A stretch of 64,000 bases of DNA from Paratrimastix pyriformis (lineage: Eukaryota; Preaxostyla; Paratrimastigidae), in contig JAPMOS010000056.1 of the NCBI GenBank assembly GCA_027972325.1, forward strand, positions 181,788 through 245,787, read 5' to 3'. Position 1 is the stretch's first letter. Every line of letters begins with the position of its first letter. Made by a program: the position numbers and the translations under genes. Under the pieces are notes generated by a model. The model did no database searches. It was not told the DNA's origin and saw only the letters and a list, made by a program, of their open reading frames with translations. Of the stretch, positions 10,228-30,245 are shown in pieces.

Positions 10228-13200
10228 TTAATGGGCGGGGGCGTGGGAGGCGGCGGTGTGCTCCTCGCCGGTGCGGGGCATCAGGGGGGCAGGGGCCTTG
10301 ACGCCGGTCATCTTCTCACGGAGGACGTCCTCCTTGGCCAGGAACGGGTAGGGGACGGCGTGGTTGGGGATGCCGCGGGAGACCAGGTGGGGCACGGGCT
10401 TGGGCACCATGGAGATGGAGCCCGACGGGCAGACGGAGAAGCACAGGGCGCAGCCCATGCAGGTCTCGTCGTGGAACTCGGGCAGGTGGGTGTCGGGGTT
10501 GAAGCGGATCGACTGGTACCCGGTGTCGTTGCAGGACATGTAGCACTTGCCGCAGTGCAGGCAGGTGTCGGGGTTGAGGTGGGCGCACTTCTGCTCCTGC
10601 AGGGGCATCTTGGGGACGATGCTGATCCGGGGCACCACCCGGGCCACCTGGGTGGCCAGCTTGGGGATGGTCAGCGGGGCCGTGAACAGGGGGCCCTGGG
10701 CGGAGGCCTCGCGGGCGGGGGTCTGGCCGTTCCACTGGGTGCGCAGGTCCTCGCGGGCCTGGGAGTACAGGTAGTACTTGGTGCCGGCCACCAGCTCGGA
10801 GACGATGGCGTAGCAGTGGTCCTGGATGGCCGAGGTGATCTGGATGACCGAGGCACCGGTGTGCACCATCCCGATGGCCGTCTCGGCGCTGTCAATGCCG
10901 CCGCAGCCGAGAATGGGCAGGCTGGGGCACCGGCGTGAGATCATTGAGATGCACTTGTAGGCAATGGGCCGGATGGCGTTGCCCGAGAGACCGCCGTAGG
11001 CCGTCAGGCCGCCCACGTTGGGCCAGCCGGTGGCGTCGGGGTTGACGGTGACCAGGGACTGGACGGTGTTGATGGCCGTCACGGCATGGGCGCCGCCCTC
11101 CATGGCCGCCTGGGCCAGCTCGCTGATGTCTGTGGCGGGGGGAACGAGACGGACGGTCAGGTCAGGAAGGAGTCGGAGGGGGGCTGTGGACCCCGAGGGG
11201 TGGGAGCGGGGGCGACGGGGGGACGGACCGGTGATGTTGGGGGTGAGCTTGGTGATGACGGGGATGCTGACGACGTCGCGCACCCAGCGGGTGATCTCGC
11301 GAACGGCCACGGGGGACTGGCCGGCGAGCATGCCGGTGCCCTTCTGGCCGGTGTGGGGGCACGACAGGTTCAGCTCGAGCGCGTCAGAGCCGCACTCGGC
11401 CATCCGGATGGCCAGACGCTGCGTGGCGCGAAGAGAGACGGGAGTGAAGTGTGAGTTGGGGTGGTTGAGGCGTGCAGGCGTGGGTTGAGGCGTGCAGGCG
11501 TGGGTTGAGGCGTGCAGGCGTGGGTTGAGGCGTGCAGGCGTGGGTTGAGGCGTCAGTCAATAATGGACAGCTGGACGAAGGGGGAGCGTGCGTCGCCTTG
11601 TCTTGCGGACCTTCCAGGCCTTCTCCTCGTAGGGGGCCATGATGGAGCAGATGACGATGTGGCTGGGGTAGTCGCGCTTCAGCTCCCGAATGCCCTCCAC
11701 CCAGTAGAGCTCGCTCTTCTCCGTGAGCAGCTCAATGTTCATGAAACCGGCCTGGTTGGGGCCGTGGTGGTTGGAGGTGCTGTCGCGGACGATACGGGGC
11801 GACACGTTGGTGACCTGGCATGGAGAAAAAAAAAAGGGGCAGGGGCGTGAGATCGTGCCGGGAAAAGTAGGCCGCGGGGCAGACAGACCATCATCTCATC
11901 GGGGCACAGGGTCTTGGTGACGGCGAAGCCCCAGCCCTCGGCGAAGGCGCGCTTGATCATGCCGACGGAGGTCACGGGGGGAGCGCTGGACAGGCCGAAG
12001 GGGTTGGGGAAGTGCAGGCCCATCAGGTCGACCGACACGTCGACATCGTCGACGACCGTGTGCAGCCGGGGCATGGTGGGGTTGGACGGGTCGGGCAGGG
12101 GGGCCACGCCGCCACCGAGGCGCTGCAGCATGCAGTGCATGTTCCAGGCGGCAGTCTTGCCGTCGTTCACGGCCTCGACGATGCTGTGGGAGCCGGCCAG
12201 GTCACCACCGGCGAAGATCATGGGGTCCTGGGTGGACTGCATGGTCTGGTTGTTGACGGGCAGCCGGCCGCGGGCCAGGGTCAGGGGCTCCAGGAAGGCG
12301 GCGTCCCGGAGCTGGGCGCCGAAGGCAACAATGACGTGGCTGCAGTTCAGGGTCAGGGTCTCGGCTGGGGGGGCAGGGGAGGGCGAGGGTTGGTGAGCGA
12401 TATGGGAAGAGGGAACGAGAGGGAACGAAGGGAAACCCACGAGAAAAACCAGGGAGGGCCCAGCAGACCCTCGGTGTAGAGGCCCTGCTGGCGCTGCCAG
12501 TTGTGCATCTCCATGACGACGGCGGTGCACTTGCCGTCGGCGACGACCAGCGACTTGGGCAGGGCGTTGCCGAGGAAGTCGCACTTCATGCGGAGACCCT
12601 CGTAGTGCTCCTCCCAGGAGGCCTACATGCCAAAGGTGTTGGGCTCCGGGTGTCAAGAGCGAAAGAAACGACAGACAGGCATCTGGGGGATATCCTCGCG
12701 GAAGGCCAGGGTAACCCGGTCGGCACCGCAGCGGAAGGCGGTCTTGGCCGAGTCGAAGGCGACATCACCGCCGCCGAGGATCAGAACGTGGCCGTGCAGC
12801 TGGGGCAGGGTGCCCTGGCTGAACTTGGAGGCGAAGCTGACCGAGCGCAGGAAGGACTTGGAGGTCATGACGTTGGCGGGGGCGTTCTGGAAGACGGGCA
12901 GGGAGAAGGGCTCAGGGAGGCCCACGCCCAGGAAGATCGCCTTGCTGCCGGCCTCCTTGAGGGAGGTCAGGGTGCGGCCCTCCTGGCCAAGGGCCTTGTG
13001 GTACTCGATCTTGACGCCGAGCTCCTGCACCATGCGAACCTCGGCTTGGACAACCTCGTTGGGAATGCGGAACGAGGGGATCTCAGAGCTCACAATACCG
13101 CCGGCGGTGGCGTCCTTCTCGAGGATCGTAACGTCGGTGTAGCCAAGACGCGCGAGATAGGTGGCGCAGCTCAGAGAGGCGGGGCCGGCACCAATGAGAG

Positions 13201-13998
13201 TGATCTTCTGAGCGAAGGCGGGGTTCGTGGACACAGGAGGGCGCACCTGGAAACGCAAAAAAAAAAGAAAAGAATTAGACATAAGGAAAAGGAGCTGAAG
13301 ACAAACCTGAGGAATACGCATCTTCTGGAAGTTCTCGCATGCGATCTGCTGGATCGAGGCGATATCTAGGAAGAAGTGATAATGCGTGAAGGAATAAAAA
13401 CAAAAATACACAAACCAATGGGCTTGCCAAGCCGGTTCAGGTTGCAACCACCGCGGCATTGATGCGAGGTGGAGCAAAGAAGGGAGCAAGTCCAGCCAAG
13501 AGGGTTATCCGAATAGATCACATGAGCGGCCTCATAATAGTTCTATTTGCATATGACTCCGTGATGAGTTTCAGGCTTTTGTATCCCACAGACGTGGCGA
13601 GAGACGGCCCGAACAAAAGCGCGAACATCAATGTGGGCAGGGCACGAGTGACCGCAAGGAGCATCAGCGCACCCAAGGCAGCGCATGGCTTCATCAAAAG
13701 CATCATACTCCGAAAGGGTGGGCTTCACAAGATCGAAGCAGCCACGAGTCTTGCACCCCTAAAAATGAACAAAAAAGAGCGGAAAGTCCGACCAGCAAAC
13801 GATGCAATGAGTAATCATTTGAAGAAAGGGGGAAAACCACCAAACCTCAATATCGCCGTTCAGCTTCCAGTGAGCAGCCTCAGCCTCAGCCTGAACAGTG
13901 GGGCGGACGATGGCGTGGGGGCGAGGAACAGGGTTCTGGCGCATCGCCTCAACATCGTCATCGAACAGGTGGGGGGCACGGAAAGACGAATCGGCCAT
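10228..13998 (-). CDS. DPYD: Dihydropyrimidine dehydrogenase (NADP+)
   Basis: First enzyme of reductive uracil/thymine breakdown. Ten exons can be read on the minus strand: 13998-13846, 13758-13594, 13542-13416, 13365-13307, 13246-12677, 12622-12469, 12364-11889, 11814-11611, 11418-11229 and 11129-10228. They sum to exactly 1000 codons including the stop, close to the usual 1025 residues. The N-terminal Fe-S domain has [13 protein letters not shown] and [16 protein letters not shown]; then comes the FAD fold ([19 protein letters not shown]), the NADPH fold ([11 protein letters not shown]), the FMN barrel ([16 protein letters not shown]-like [19 protein letters not shown]), and two C-terminal 4Fe-4S motifs ([22 protein letters not shown]). 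Donors such as gtctgt and gtccgc recur. The loop where mammalian enzymes have the catalytic Cys reads MLAGQ here, without Cys. Confidence 0.95.
11463..11552. repeat. 20-bp minisatellite in a DPYD intron
   Basis: About four and a half copies of the unit ttgaggcgtgcaggcgtggg run head-to-tail with almost no divergence. The array fills most of the intron between the exons ending at 11611 and starting at 11418. Confidence 0.95.
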
Positions 13999-14378
13999 CT
14001 ATGGAGCAGAATCCTCGAGTTAGAAAACACCCCGACTCGGCAGAACCGACAGACGTTTTTGAGTCGCACCGAAAGTGTGAACAACCGGCTGGGAGAGACT
14101 TGCGTCACTTTCAAACTATTCCTGTCATCTCTTCTTTCCGGTTTCGCGTCAATGCAGTCTCGTGGGTGGCTCCAAAATTAAGAAACAGAGAGCACTTGCA
14201 AAGAAAGTTGACCCCCCTTCCTCCCCACCCAGGCTCAGCATGGAAGTGCAGTGATGCCGTGATCGTATGACTCTCCCAGCCGATCCTTCTCCGTTCCTGG
14301 CTTTTCCCGACAACTGCATCGCTGTCCTCGGGCCAACGCGATATCGCCATTCGAGTGGACAGAAAGGACCTTCTTTTT
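13999..14378. other. Intergenic, no gene seen
   Basis: Region between the start of the dehydrogenase gene and the stop of the GTPase gene, both on the minus strand. It must hold the terminator of one and the promoter of the other. I see no conserved motif beyond a slightly lower GC content than the flanking exons. Confidence 0.6.
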
Positions 14379-16413
14379 CTAATCGTGTGGAGCATCTGGT
14401 GTTGTTGAAGTTGCAGTTGCGCCATCGGGAGAACCCGTTCCGGTCGGAGCGGCGCGCACTGGTGGCACCCAAATAAACTTGAAAATGTTGTTTTGCAACG
14501 TGATCACCTCGTCCTCGGCCATCCTCCGCCCGTCGGGTCCCTCGGCGTATTGGAGCCCCTCGCCTAAGAAAAAGCACAAAAACCAAAACAAACAGCTCGT
14601 GATTTGAGCAACGACGGAGACACGGACCCATGTCGTGAGAGACCGAATACGCCACATCTCGAACGGTGCTTCCCTCGGGAACCAAAATCACATCTCGGAA
14701 GGGATTTGGCGATCTGGGGGGTGAGGGTGAGTCCTTCCTTCCCAGAGACTTGCCGAGGGAACGGACCCCGATCCGTCGGTGAAGTTGTGAACGTTTTTTA
14801 CGAGCCACACGGGGAGCACCCGCTGGGTCTCGACGGCCCGCTGGATGGCCGCCTGCACCCCGGTGCTGCCGTAGCGGAAGAGCATCAGGTCCTGGATGTT
14901 GAGGAGCCGCCTCCTGGTGCGCTCGTCGAGGGGCTTCAGCGAGTAGCGGCCCTCCCGGTCGTCCTCCGCCGTGACGTAATGGTCGGAGCCCTCCAAGTAG
15001 TGGATGACCCCGGCCTTGTGTAAGTTCCGCAAAAAGCGTTCTGCCGCGGCCGAGACGGGGACGTACTGAGCCTGCGGGAGGGAGTGGGGGTGCCAGGTCA
15101 AGGAGACGTGTGAGCGGCCCGGGGGCATCGCGGGCAGACATCGGGGTACATGGCGCAGATCTTGGCCATGTTCTGGTCCGCTCGGGGCGTGTCGATCTTG
15201 TTCAGGACCAGGATGATGGGGAAGCGGGTCTTCAGGAAGGTCGTCACGAACTGCGCGGGAGCCGGACCAGCGCGGAGGGAGGGTGAGGCCGGTTGGCCAG
15301 GGGGGAATCGGCACGCAGACCCTTCGCACACCGCCCTCATCCCATGTCCCCAGTTCGAACGAACCCAGGGCATCCAGGGTCCGTTGGATCTGCGCGTAGG
15401 GCAGCGCGAGCAGTGGATCGGCAAAACGGTGAGATGCGAGATGAGGGTGGTGTGCGGCGAGATGGTTTGCACATCAAGAGATGGGGGAGGAGGTGGGGAG
15501 GAGGGGGGAGGAGGGAGGAGATCTTCCGCACGGACGTGGACCGGGCGGGCGCCATAGCCCGACAGCTGGCTGAGGAGCGCCTGGACGGGGGACGTCTCTA
15601 CCGGGCGCATCGTCGTGAAAACCCGGAAACGAATGGCCGGGGGGATACAGACTGGCGTGAAGGTGTTTCCTCACGAGGGCAGGCCATTTCTTCCACAAAT
15701 TATTGAAAATCTGGGGAAACGAGAGATTCCGTGTTGATGGCGGAGGAAAAAAACAAACCCCTATGGAGCCGGGACGTGAGCAAGGGGGGGATGCGCCGAG
15801 CCGGGCGGGACAGACATGAATGGAGCTCGTCAAAGAACCAGGCCACGTCGACGGAAGGGTCGTACCCCTCGGTGGAATCCCCCTTCTGGTCTGGGGCAAG
15901 AGATCAGATGAGGGGATGAGGTGAGACACGAACCTGTCGTCCCACTCACGTCAACGACATGCAGAAGGACACTGGCATGTCGCAGGTCATCAAGAAAAGC
16001 ATTCCCACGTCCCTGTCGAAGTTGCTTTGAGGTCGAGAGATCAAAGCGTAAGTAACCTTGCCCTCTGATGCCCCAGGGACAAGCCCCGCAATGTCCAATA
16101 GGTTTATGGGGATCCGGCGAATTCCGTTTTCGCAAGATCCATATCGGGGGGAGCAGAGATGTGAGAGCCCGAAGCGGGCACACTGACATGGGAGTTGATA
16201 ATAACCGACAGCGCGGTTGGGGGTAATAGTTGTGAACGGATAACTTCCCACCTAGCAAAAGCGCACAGATTAGCCATTTCCTCATGGTCCTGCACCCTCG
16301 ACCTTGGCCTGCGCCTCGGTTGCAGCATTGAGAAATGATGATTTGCCAACTGATGGCTTCCCGACAACCCCAATTAAGATGTTTCCTGCCGGCCCATGAT
16401 GGAACATTTCCAT
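14379..16413 (-). CDS. YchF/Ygr210-type GTPase with TGS domain
   Basis: A TRAFAC/OBG-class GTP-binding protein of the archaeal-eukaryotic group that includes yeast Ygr210c. The exon from 16413 to 16303 starts [10 protein letters not shown] and holds the P-loop GKPSVGKSS. Exon 16251-16057 holds [15 protein letters not shown], a cysteine pair region [14 protein letters not shown], and G3 as [15 protein letters not shown]. Exon 16012-15934 has [20 protein letters not shown]. Later exons give LILVLNKID-type G4 ([16 protein letters not shown], about 15220) and a C-terminal TGS-like module ([19 protein letters not shown], then [13 protein letters not shown]). It stops at 14379. The family is thought to act in translation or ribosome function; the exact role is unknown. 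The join near 15700-15816 is uncertain. Confidence 0.85.
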
Positions 16414-16434
16414 TTTGCCGCAAACTTCGTGAAA
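16414..16434. promoter_or_regulatory. Probable shared divergent promoter, 21 bp between start codons
   Basis: The best GTPase ATG ends at 16413 on the minus strand and an ATG of the TPR-like gene begins at 16435 on the plus strand. The two frames face away from each other with only 21 bases between. An in-frame ATG at 16396 on the plus side would make the coding regions overlap. No core promoter motif is visible; control elements must lie inside transcribed sequence. Confidence 0.5.
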
Positions 16435-19400
16435 ATGTTTGGGAAAGGACGGTCGAAGAAATGTGGCTCGGTGACGAGTTTATATTACCCCGGAACAAGC
16501 AATTCGTACCCATCTTGGAGCGGAAAACTCAGACTGGCAACCACAGGCGAGAGCGCGGCCTCACATCTTCATCTATGTACTGTCTACTCAAAACTTGGGT
16601 GGCATTCGGCAGCGCTCGAACAGACCCGGCGTGCACTTGCCTCTCTGAATGATCGTGCCGATCCTCAGGACGCTGTCCTGCGGATAGTCGGACTGTTTAA
16701 TTTGGCTGTCGAATTGGTTTGTTTCGTTGCTCTCTGCCGATCATGTTTTTTGCTCCTTCAAGGAATATCTCCGGCGAGAAGATGAATTTCTGTTGGCTTA
16801 CCGCCATTGCTTGGAAGGTCTGACCGCTCCCTGAAATACGGTTTCACTGTAGTAATTTTCCCCTTTCCCCTCCATGTAGCAATCGAAACGTTACTCCCCG
16901 CCGATGATCCCACGGCCATTTCTCTTGGGAAGTCCTGCCGTGACGCGCTGATGGAGGCTGAGCGGCGGTCGGCTAAGAGGCTCGAGCGACAACAGTCCGT
17001 GCCATTTTGATTCCCTCGCGATCATCTCATTTCCCTCCTTCTGTGACCCTGCAGCAACCCCTACATCCCAAGCCGCTCGCTGCCCCACTCGGCCTCGGAC
17101 GCCTCACGGAAGGGCGACGACTCCTCGCGGGCCACGAGTCAGAACATGGTGTGGTACTCGCACAAGGTGGATACGTCCTCCTCGGGTGCCCCCCTGGACG
17201 ACAACCCCTTGCTGCGGTCGTGCACCCCCGACAGCATGACCCTGGGCACGCCCGACTCGGGAGTGCGGCGCTCCATCACGCCCAACCCGAACCCCGCCCA
17301 CCGGCCTTGCTTGCTCGCCCCGCTGACCACCTACGGGACCGCTCCCGATGGCATGTTCGGCCTGGCAGCCCGGCGGGCGCTGCCCCTGCGCTCCTCCAAG
17401 GCCCGCCGGGAGGGCGACATCCAGAGCCCCTACATCAACGCCGCCATGAACTCCTTCGAGCGGTACCTGTACGCCCACCGGGTGCCGGCCAAGCTGCGGG
17501 CCACCCAGAGTCCATTGCCCCCACGCGCGTCCTCCTCTCTCCTCACCCTGCCCCGGGCCCCGATGCCCCAGGGCAGCCAGCCTCAGGGTGATGATGACGC
17601 CGCCTTCCCGGAGCAGTTCCTGCCGGAGCCAGACGCGGAGGCCCTGGCCGCAGCCGCTGAACGAGAGTCCGTTACCCCCCCCCCCCTGTTTCCCTGTTCC
17701 CCCCCCCCCCCCCGTTCCTCTCCTCTGTCATCTTCCGTGCCTCCCATCATGACGGCTTCGCACCCCCCCCCCCCCCCCCCCATCTGGACCCTCCACACTC
17801 CAGCGCCTTCCGGACCTCGGGCGCCTTCACCCTCAAATCGCTCGCCTCGGTGCGGCCCTTCGGGATGCCCCCGTCCTCTTCCGGGCCGCTGCTTCGGTCG
17901 GTCTCCCCGGCCGGCCGGCTCTCCCTCCCACCCTCACCCACCAAGAGCGACACCCCCGCGGCCATCTCCCCGGATGGCGACGCGGTGCTCTTCAACAAGC
18001 GCAACGGGGGCCGCGTGCAGGCCGCCCGGGCCCCGGTCTACTCGGCGCCCCCCGGGCCGCACACCCCGTCCCCCATCCGGCCATACGCCAACGCGGTGTC
18101 GCCCCCCAAGCTGCCTCCGCTCTCGTCCCTGTCCCTCGCCCCGACCCAGCCGGCCTCGCCCACACCCCCGCCGTCGGACCAGGTTCTGGACGCCCCCGCG
18201 AGCCCCGATGCGGGGCTGCTTTCGCCCCTCAAGTCGGACGCCTCCCCCGAGCCGCAGCCCAGCGAATCGGTGTCCCCGGGGTTCTCGCCCGAACCCGGCT
18301 CCCCGTACATGGCCACGCCCTCGGACGTGCCCCCGCTCGACCTGACCCCCGAGTCGCCCACAAGTCCGGGCATGCTGGCCGCAGCGGCGGCCGGGCTGGG
18401 CACCAGCCAGAGCCCCGTCCGCGAGGGCCCCGTCACCCCCATCCACGAGGCGGCCCTGCTGCGGGACATGTCCAGTTTCGGGGACTTCCTGGCCTCCCTC
18501 CGCACCGGCCCGGACGCCTCCCTCTCGGCCGCCCAGTACGCCGGCGCCCTGCGGTCGCTCTTCCGCCAGCCGGGGGCCCCGGTGCCCGGCGAGCTCCGCT
18601 TTGCGGCCGAGGCGGCCGCCCAGTACCGGGTCAAGGCGCGCCCCGGGTCGGCCGGGGGACCCCCCACGGTCGAGGAGATCCGCCGGTACCTGCGCGAGGT
18701 GGCGCTCTTCCTGATGTTGCCCACCCCGACCCCGCTGCACGCCCGGGACCCCGTCGAGGGCCCCCACGTGCGGGTGGAGCCCCTGATGGAGTCCCTGCTG
18801 GTCCTCGACGCCCCCCGCTTCGCCCTGGTCCGCGCCGCTCCCGCCCACTGCGCCGTTGACTGCCTCGCCCCCTGGCACACCCGCATCCGCATCTAACAGA
18901 CAACCAAAAATGGGGGGTGCCACAGACCTTTCAGGCCCTCCCTTCTTCTCTCCCCCTCCCCCTCCCTCCCTCTGGCCGCCTGTGTGCGTGAGAACGAGGG
19001 ACAAAATGCGGTGAGGATGGAGGTGGCTCTACCATCCCCATCCACACACACAACACACCCATCACAACGCACGTCCCCTCCCCATGCGCAGGTCCTGCAA
19101 CGGCTGGGCACGGACCCGCGGATGCGACCCACCCAGGAGCGCATGCGCCGGCTGCGGATGATCCTGGTCCTGTTCAAGTGCTTCCGGGCCTTCCCCCACC
19201 CGGCCCCCATGGAAGTCGACGGCCAGCCGGTGGCCATCTCGGATGTGCTGCAGACCATCTGCCGGCTGGCCGTCCGGGTGCCCCTGTCGCGCGTCTCGTA
19301 CACGCCGCGCTCGCCGGGCTCACGGACGACACCCTCCCCCTCCACGGGGCCCTTCTCGCCCCTCGCCCAGCCCGCGCCCTCGCCCGCCCCGCCGCCCGGG

Positions 19401-20004
19401 CTGATCGCGCCCACCCTCGACTCGCCCGTCAGGCGCCAGCCAAGCACCGAGGCCTTACCGGCCCCTCCGGCGGCTGCAAGGCCCCCAGAACCTGCGGCCT
19501 CTGCACCCACAACCCCAACCGCCGCCGCCGCCGCCACCACCACCACCGCCGCCACCGCCGGACCAACAACGGCAACGACCGCAGAACCAACCGCACCCGC
19601 ACCCGCTCCAGCAGCAGCCCCAGTCGCGACCCCCGCCCCCACCGCCACCACCCCAGCGGAACCGATCGCCCCCGTGGCCACCAAGCCCCAGGTGCCCACG
19701 CTGTCCCTGGCCCAGCTGGCCACGGCCAAGCTGCAGCTGGAGAAGCTGGCCAACATGCGCGAGCGGCGCATGCTCACCCCGGCCCAGGAGCAGCAGATCG
19801 TCCTGCTGACGGAGGAGCTCAACCGCCAGCAGGCCCTCCACGACCAGGCGGCCGCCTCGCAGAAGGAGCTCGCCATCAGCCAGGACGGCACCACGACCCC
19901 GTGGGCACCCGCACCCGCACCCGCACCCGCACCCGCACCCGCACCCGCACCCGCACCCGCACCCGCACCCGCACCCGCACCCGCACCCGCACCCGCACCC
20001 GCAC

Positions 20005-20041
<37 letters not shown>

Positions 20042-20834
20042 CGCGCCCGCACCCGTTCCAGCGCCAGCACCCGCCCCAGTGCCGGCGCCAACGCCAGCAT
20101 CGGCAGCACCACTACCCGCACCCGTTGCTCCGGTCTCCGCATCACCAGCCCCTGGGCCCACCGCACCCGGAGCACGTCCTCCTACACCCCCCGTCCCCGC
20201 GCCTGCCCCTGCCCCTGCACCAGCGCCGGCCCCCGCGTCTGCTCCGGCCCCTGGCACCCCTCTTCGCCCGGCCCGCTCGGCCAGCCCGGTCCCCTCGCCC
20301 GACGTCGACCAGCTGATGAAACTCAGCCCACCCGCCCTCCTCCAGCTGGTCCTCGAGCGGCAAGCGGCCGCCAGCGGGGGCGGGCCCCTTCCGTTGGCCA
20401 CCCAGAAGCAGTTCGCCCAGTTTGTGCAGCAGGTTTCGCAGCTCCCCGAGGACCAGCGCCGCCAGCAGCTGGGCCAGCTGGCCGACCGGCTCCGGGCCAT
20501 CCAAACCCCGCCTCCGCCGGCCGCCGCGGCGACTCCGGCCCCGGCAACGACGACGCCGGCCCCGGCAGCCCCTGCGGCCACCCGCTTGAGCGCCTCGCAG
20601 TCCTTCAAGCTGGGCACGCTGACCCCCCAGCAGCAGCAGCAGTTCGAGAAGCTGCGGGCCCTGCCCAAGGCCCAGCAGCAGCAGCTCCTGACCGTCCTCA
20701 GGCAGCAGCAGGAGCAGCTCCAGCAGCGGGCCGCCCAACAGCCGGCCGATGCCCAACTGCAGTTGCAGCTGAACCTGCTCATCCAGCAACAACAAATCCT
20801 CCGCAGTGTGATGGAGGGTACGGCTCAACCCTGA
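16435..20834 (+). CDS. TPR-like protein with long Pro/Ala/Gln-rich tail
   Basis: Exon 1 (from ATG 16435, MFGKGRSKK) reads LCTVYSKLGWHSAALEQTRR, a TPR-like helix pair, and continues through short exons (introns near 16722, 16820 and 17006) with EYLRREDEFLLAYRHCLEAI and LMEAERRSAKRLERQ. From 17052 the chain becomes Ser/Pro-rich. An intron at 17667-17803 contains C-runs. A conserved-looking helical block (DFLASLRTG to about 18796, then VLQRLGTDPRMRPTQERM from 19092) is best joined by a 18797-19091 intron, because the first frame otherwise stops at 18896. The rest has a long (Pro-Ala) run, predicted coiled helices (LAQLATAKLQLEKLANMRER) and a Gln-rich end (QQQQQFEKLRALPKAQQQQL). It stops at 20834. 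I do not recognise a family; a scaffold or transcription-related role would be a guess. Confidence 0.6.
19906..20060 (+). repeat. (CCCGCA)n hexanucleotide array coding Ala-Pro
   Basis: About 25 copies of the hexamer cccgca, turning to cccgcg near 20030, encode an uninterrupted alternating Ala-Pro run of about 50 residues inside the TPR-like/Gln-rich protein. It keeps frame, so expansion in six-base steps has been tolerated. Confidence 0.95.
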
Positions 20835-21318
20835 GTTGGTTTTCCAGTGTCTTATCTTTTTTTCTTTCATGTTGTTTTCCCCTCCCTCCTCGTTTTTTCT
20901 CGCCGTTTGCGCTACATGCAATTTGGTCCTTGCCAAGCCGTTCTCTTGTACAGAGCAGAACACGAAATTCGCTCGGCAGTTTCAAAATGCCACATGTTGG
21001 TGCCCCAAGCTGCGCAGAACCTGGGTGAGACGACGGGACATGCTTTCGAAAAGCGGATCGCCGAGCTGCTCTCGTTGCCAACCGGGCCATGGAATGACCC
21101 AGGGAAATTCAGTGCCAGATGGTGCGACAGTCCTGCGCGAGATAACACGAGGCCTCGCAACAAGTGAACACAAACCAAGGGGGGCCTGTCACTTCATCCT
21201 GTCGGGTTCTTTTTCCTCTTTCTGTAGATGCGTGCGTGTCATGGCTTTTGCTGCTCTTGATTCCCTGTAAATCGGTGGGATCGCCCTATCTTGGCGCCAC
21301 TCGCGTGTCAGAGAAACG
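20835..21318. other. Intergenic, no gene seen
   Basis: Between the Gln-rich protein stop and the PFO start. T-rich just after the stop (tctttttttctttc), possibly a 3' end signal region, then ordinary sequence with only short frames. It must contain the PFO promoter; no motif is recognisable. Confidence 0.6.
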
Positions 21319-29686
<8,368 letters not shown>

Positions 29687-30245
29687 TGCTCGGCTTGCTT
29701 GTAATGTTCGTTCAGCTTGCTGTTTTGGGTGGTTTGTCTTCCTCCATAAAAAACCGAGCCACATACCGCCGAAAACGTGGCGCTGCCCTCCTCTTTTGTC
29801 GCCGGCGCCAGATTCTGCCCTGGGTGGTCTCGAAGGCCCCGGTTGGGCAGTCTCACCGTGTCCATCAGTTCCGGGACTGATTGGAAAAGTCCCAGTGGCT
29901 CAAAAAAGGAGCAACTGCATCTCGGTGGATAGCCGAGATTGTTGCATTCGGTGGGTGGTTGAGGTTGCTGCATGTCAGTGGATGGTCGAGGTTGGGGAGG
30001 ACCAACGGCTCGTCATTGTTTCTCCACGAGTGGCGGGATCCCAATTTCCAGAGTAATCAAGGGCGGCAAAAAAGAGATTGCCACGCACAACAAGCAGAAC
30101 CTGACATTGTCATCCATAATCTGCTGGTTCAATGTCCAAGACACAACGAGAAACAAAAAAACAATGGTTCAGCCCAACCCCCGAAAACGCCTGTTGCTGA
30201 CTTAACCCTAGGAGTGTTTCTCAATCGGGCTGTCAAAGCCAATGA
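29687..30245. other. Intergenic, no gene seen
   Basis: Between the PFO stop and the proposed ATR start. Both strands have open frames, but none has recognisable features, and the composition is less GC-rich than the neighbouring exons. Short duplicated phrases around ggttgttgcattcggtgg and gaggttgctgcatgtcagtgg occur near 29940-29990. It must hold the ATR promoter. Confidence 0.6.

Noticed and set aside
11463-11552. Possible CRISPR array
   Set aside because: The repeats are contiguous 20-bp units with no spacers, in a eukaryotic intron; it is a minisatellite.
10228-13998. Bacterial contamination or recent bacterial transfer of dihydropyrimidine dehydrogenase
   Set aside because: The gene is the fused full-length eukaryotic form with nine introns having the same donor style as its neighbours.
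18893-20782. 629-codon minus-strand ORF over the Ala-Pro array
   Set aside because: Antisense of a GC-rich repeat-coding exon; Gly-Ala repeats with no family motif.
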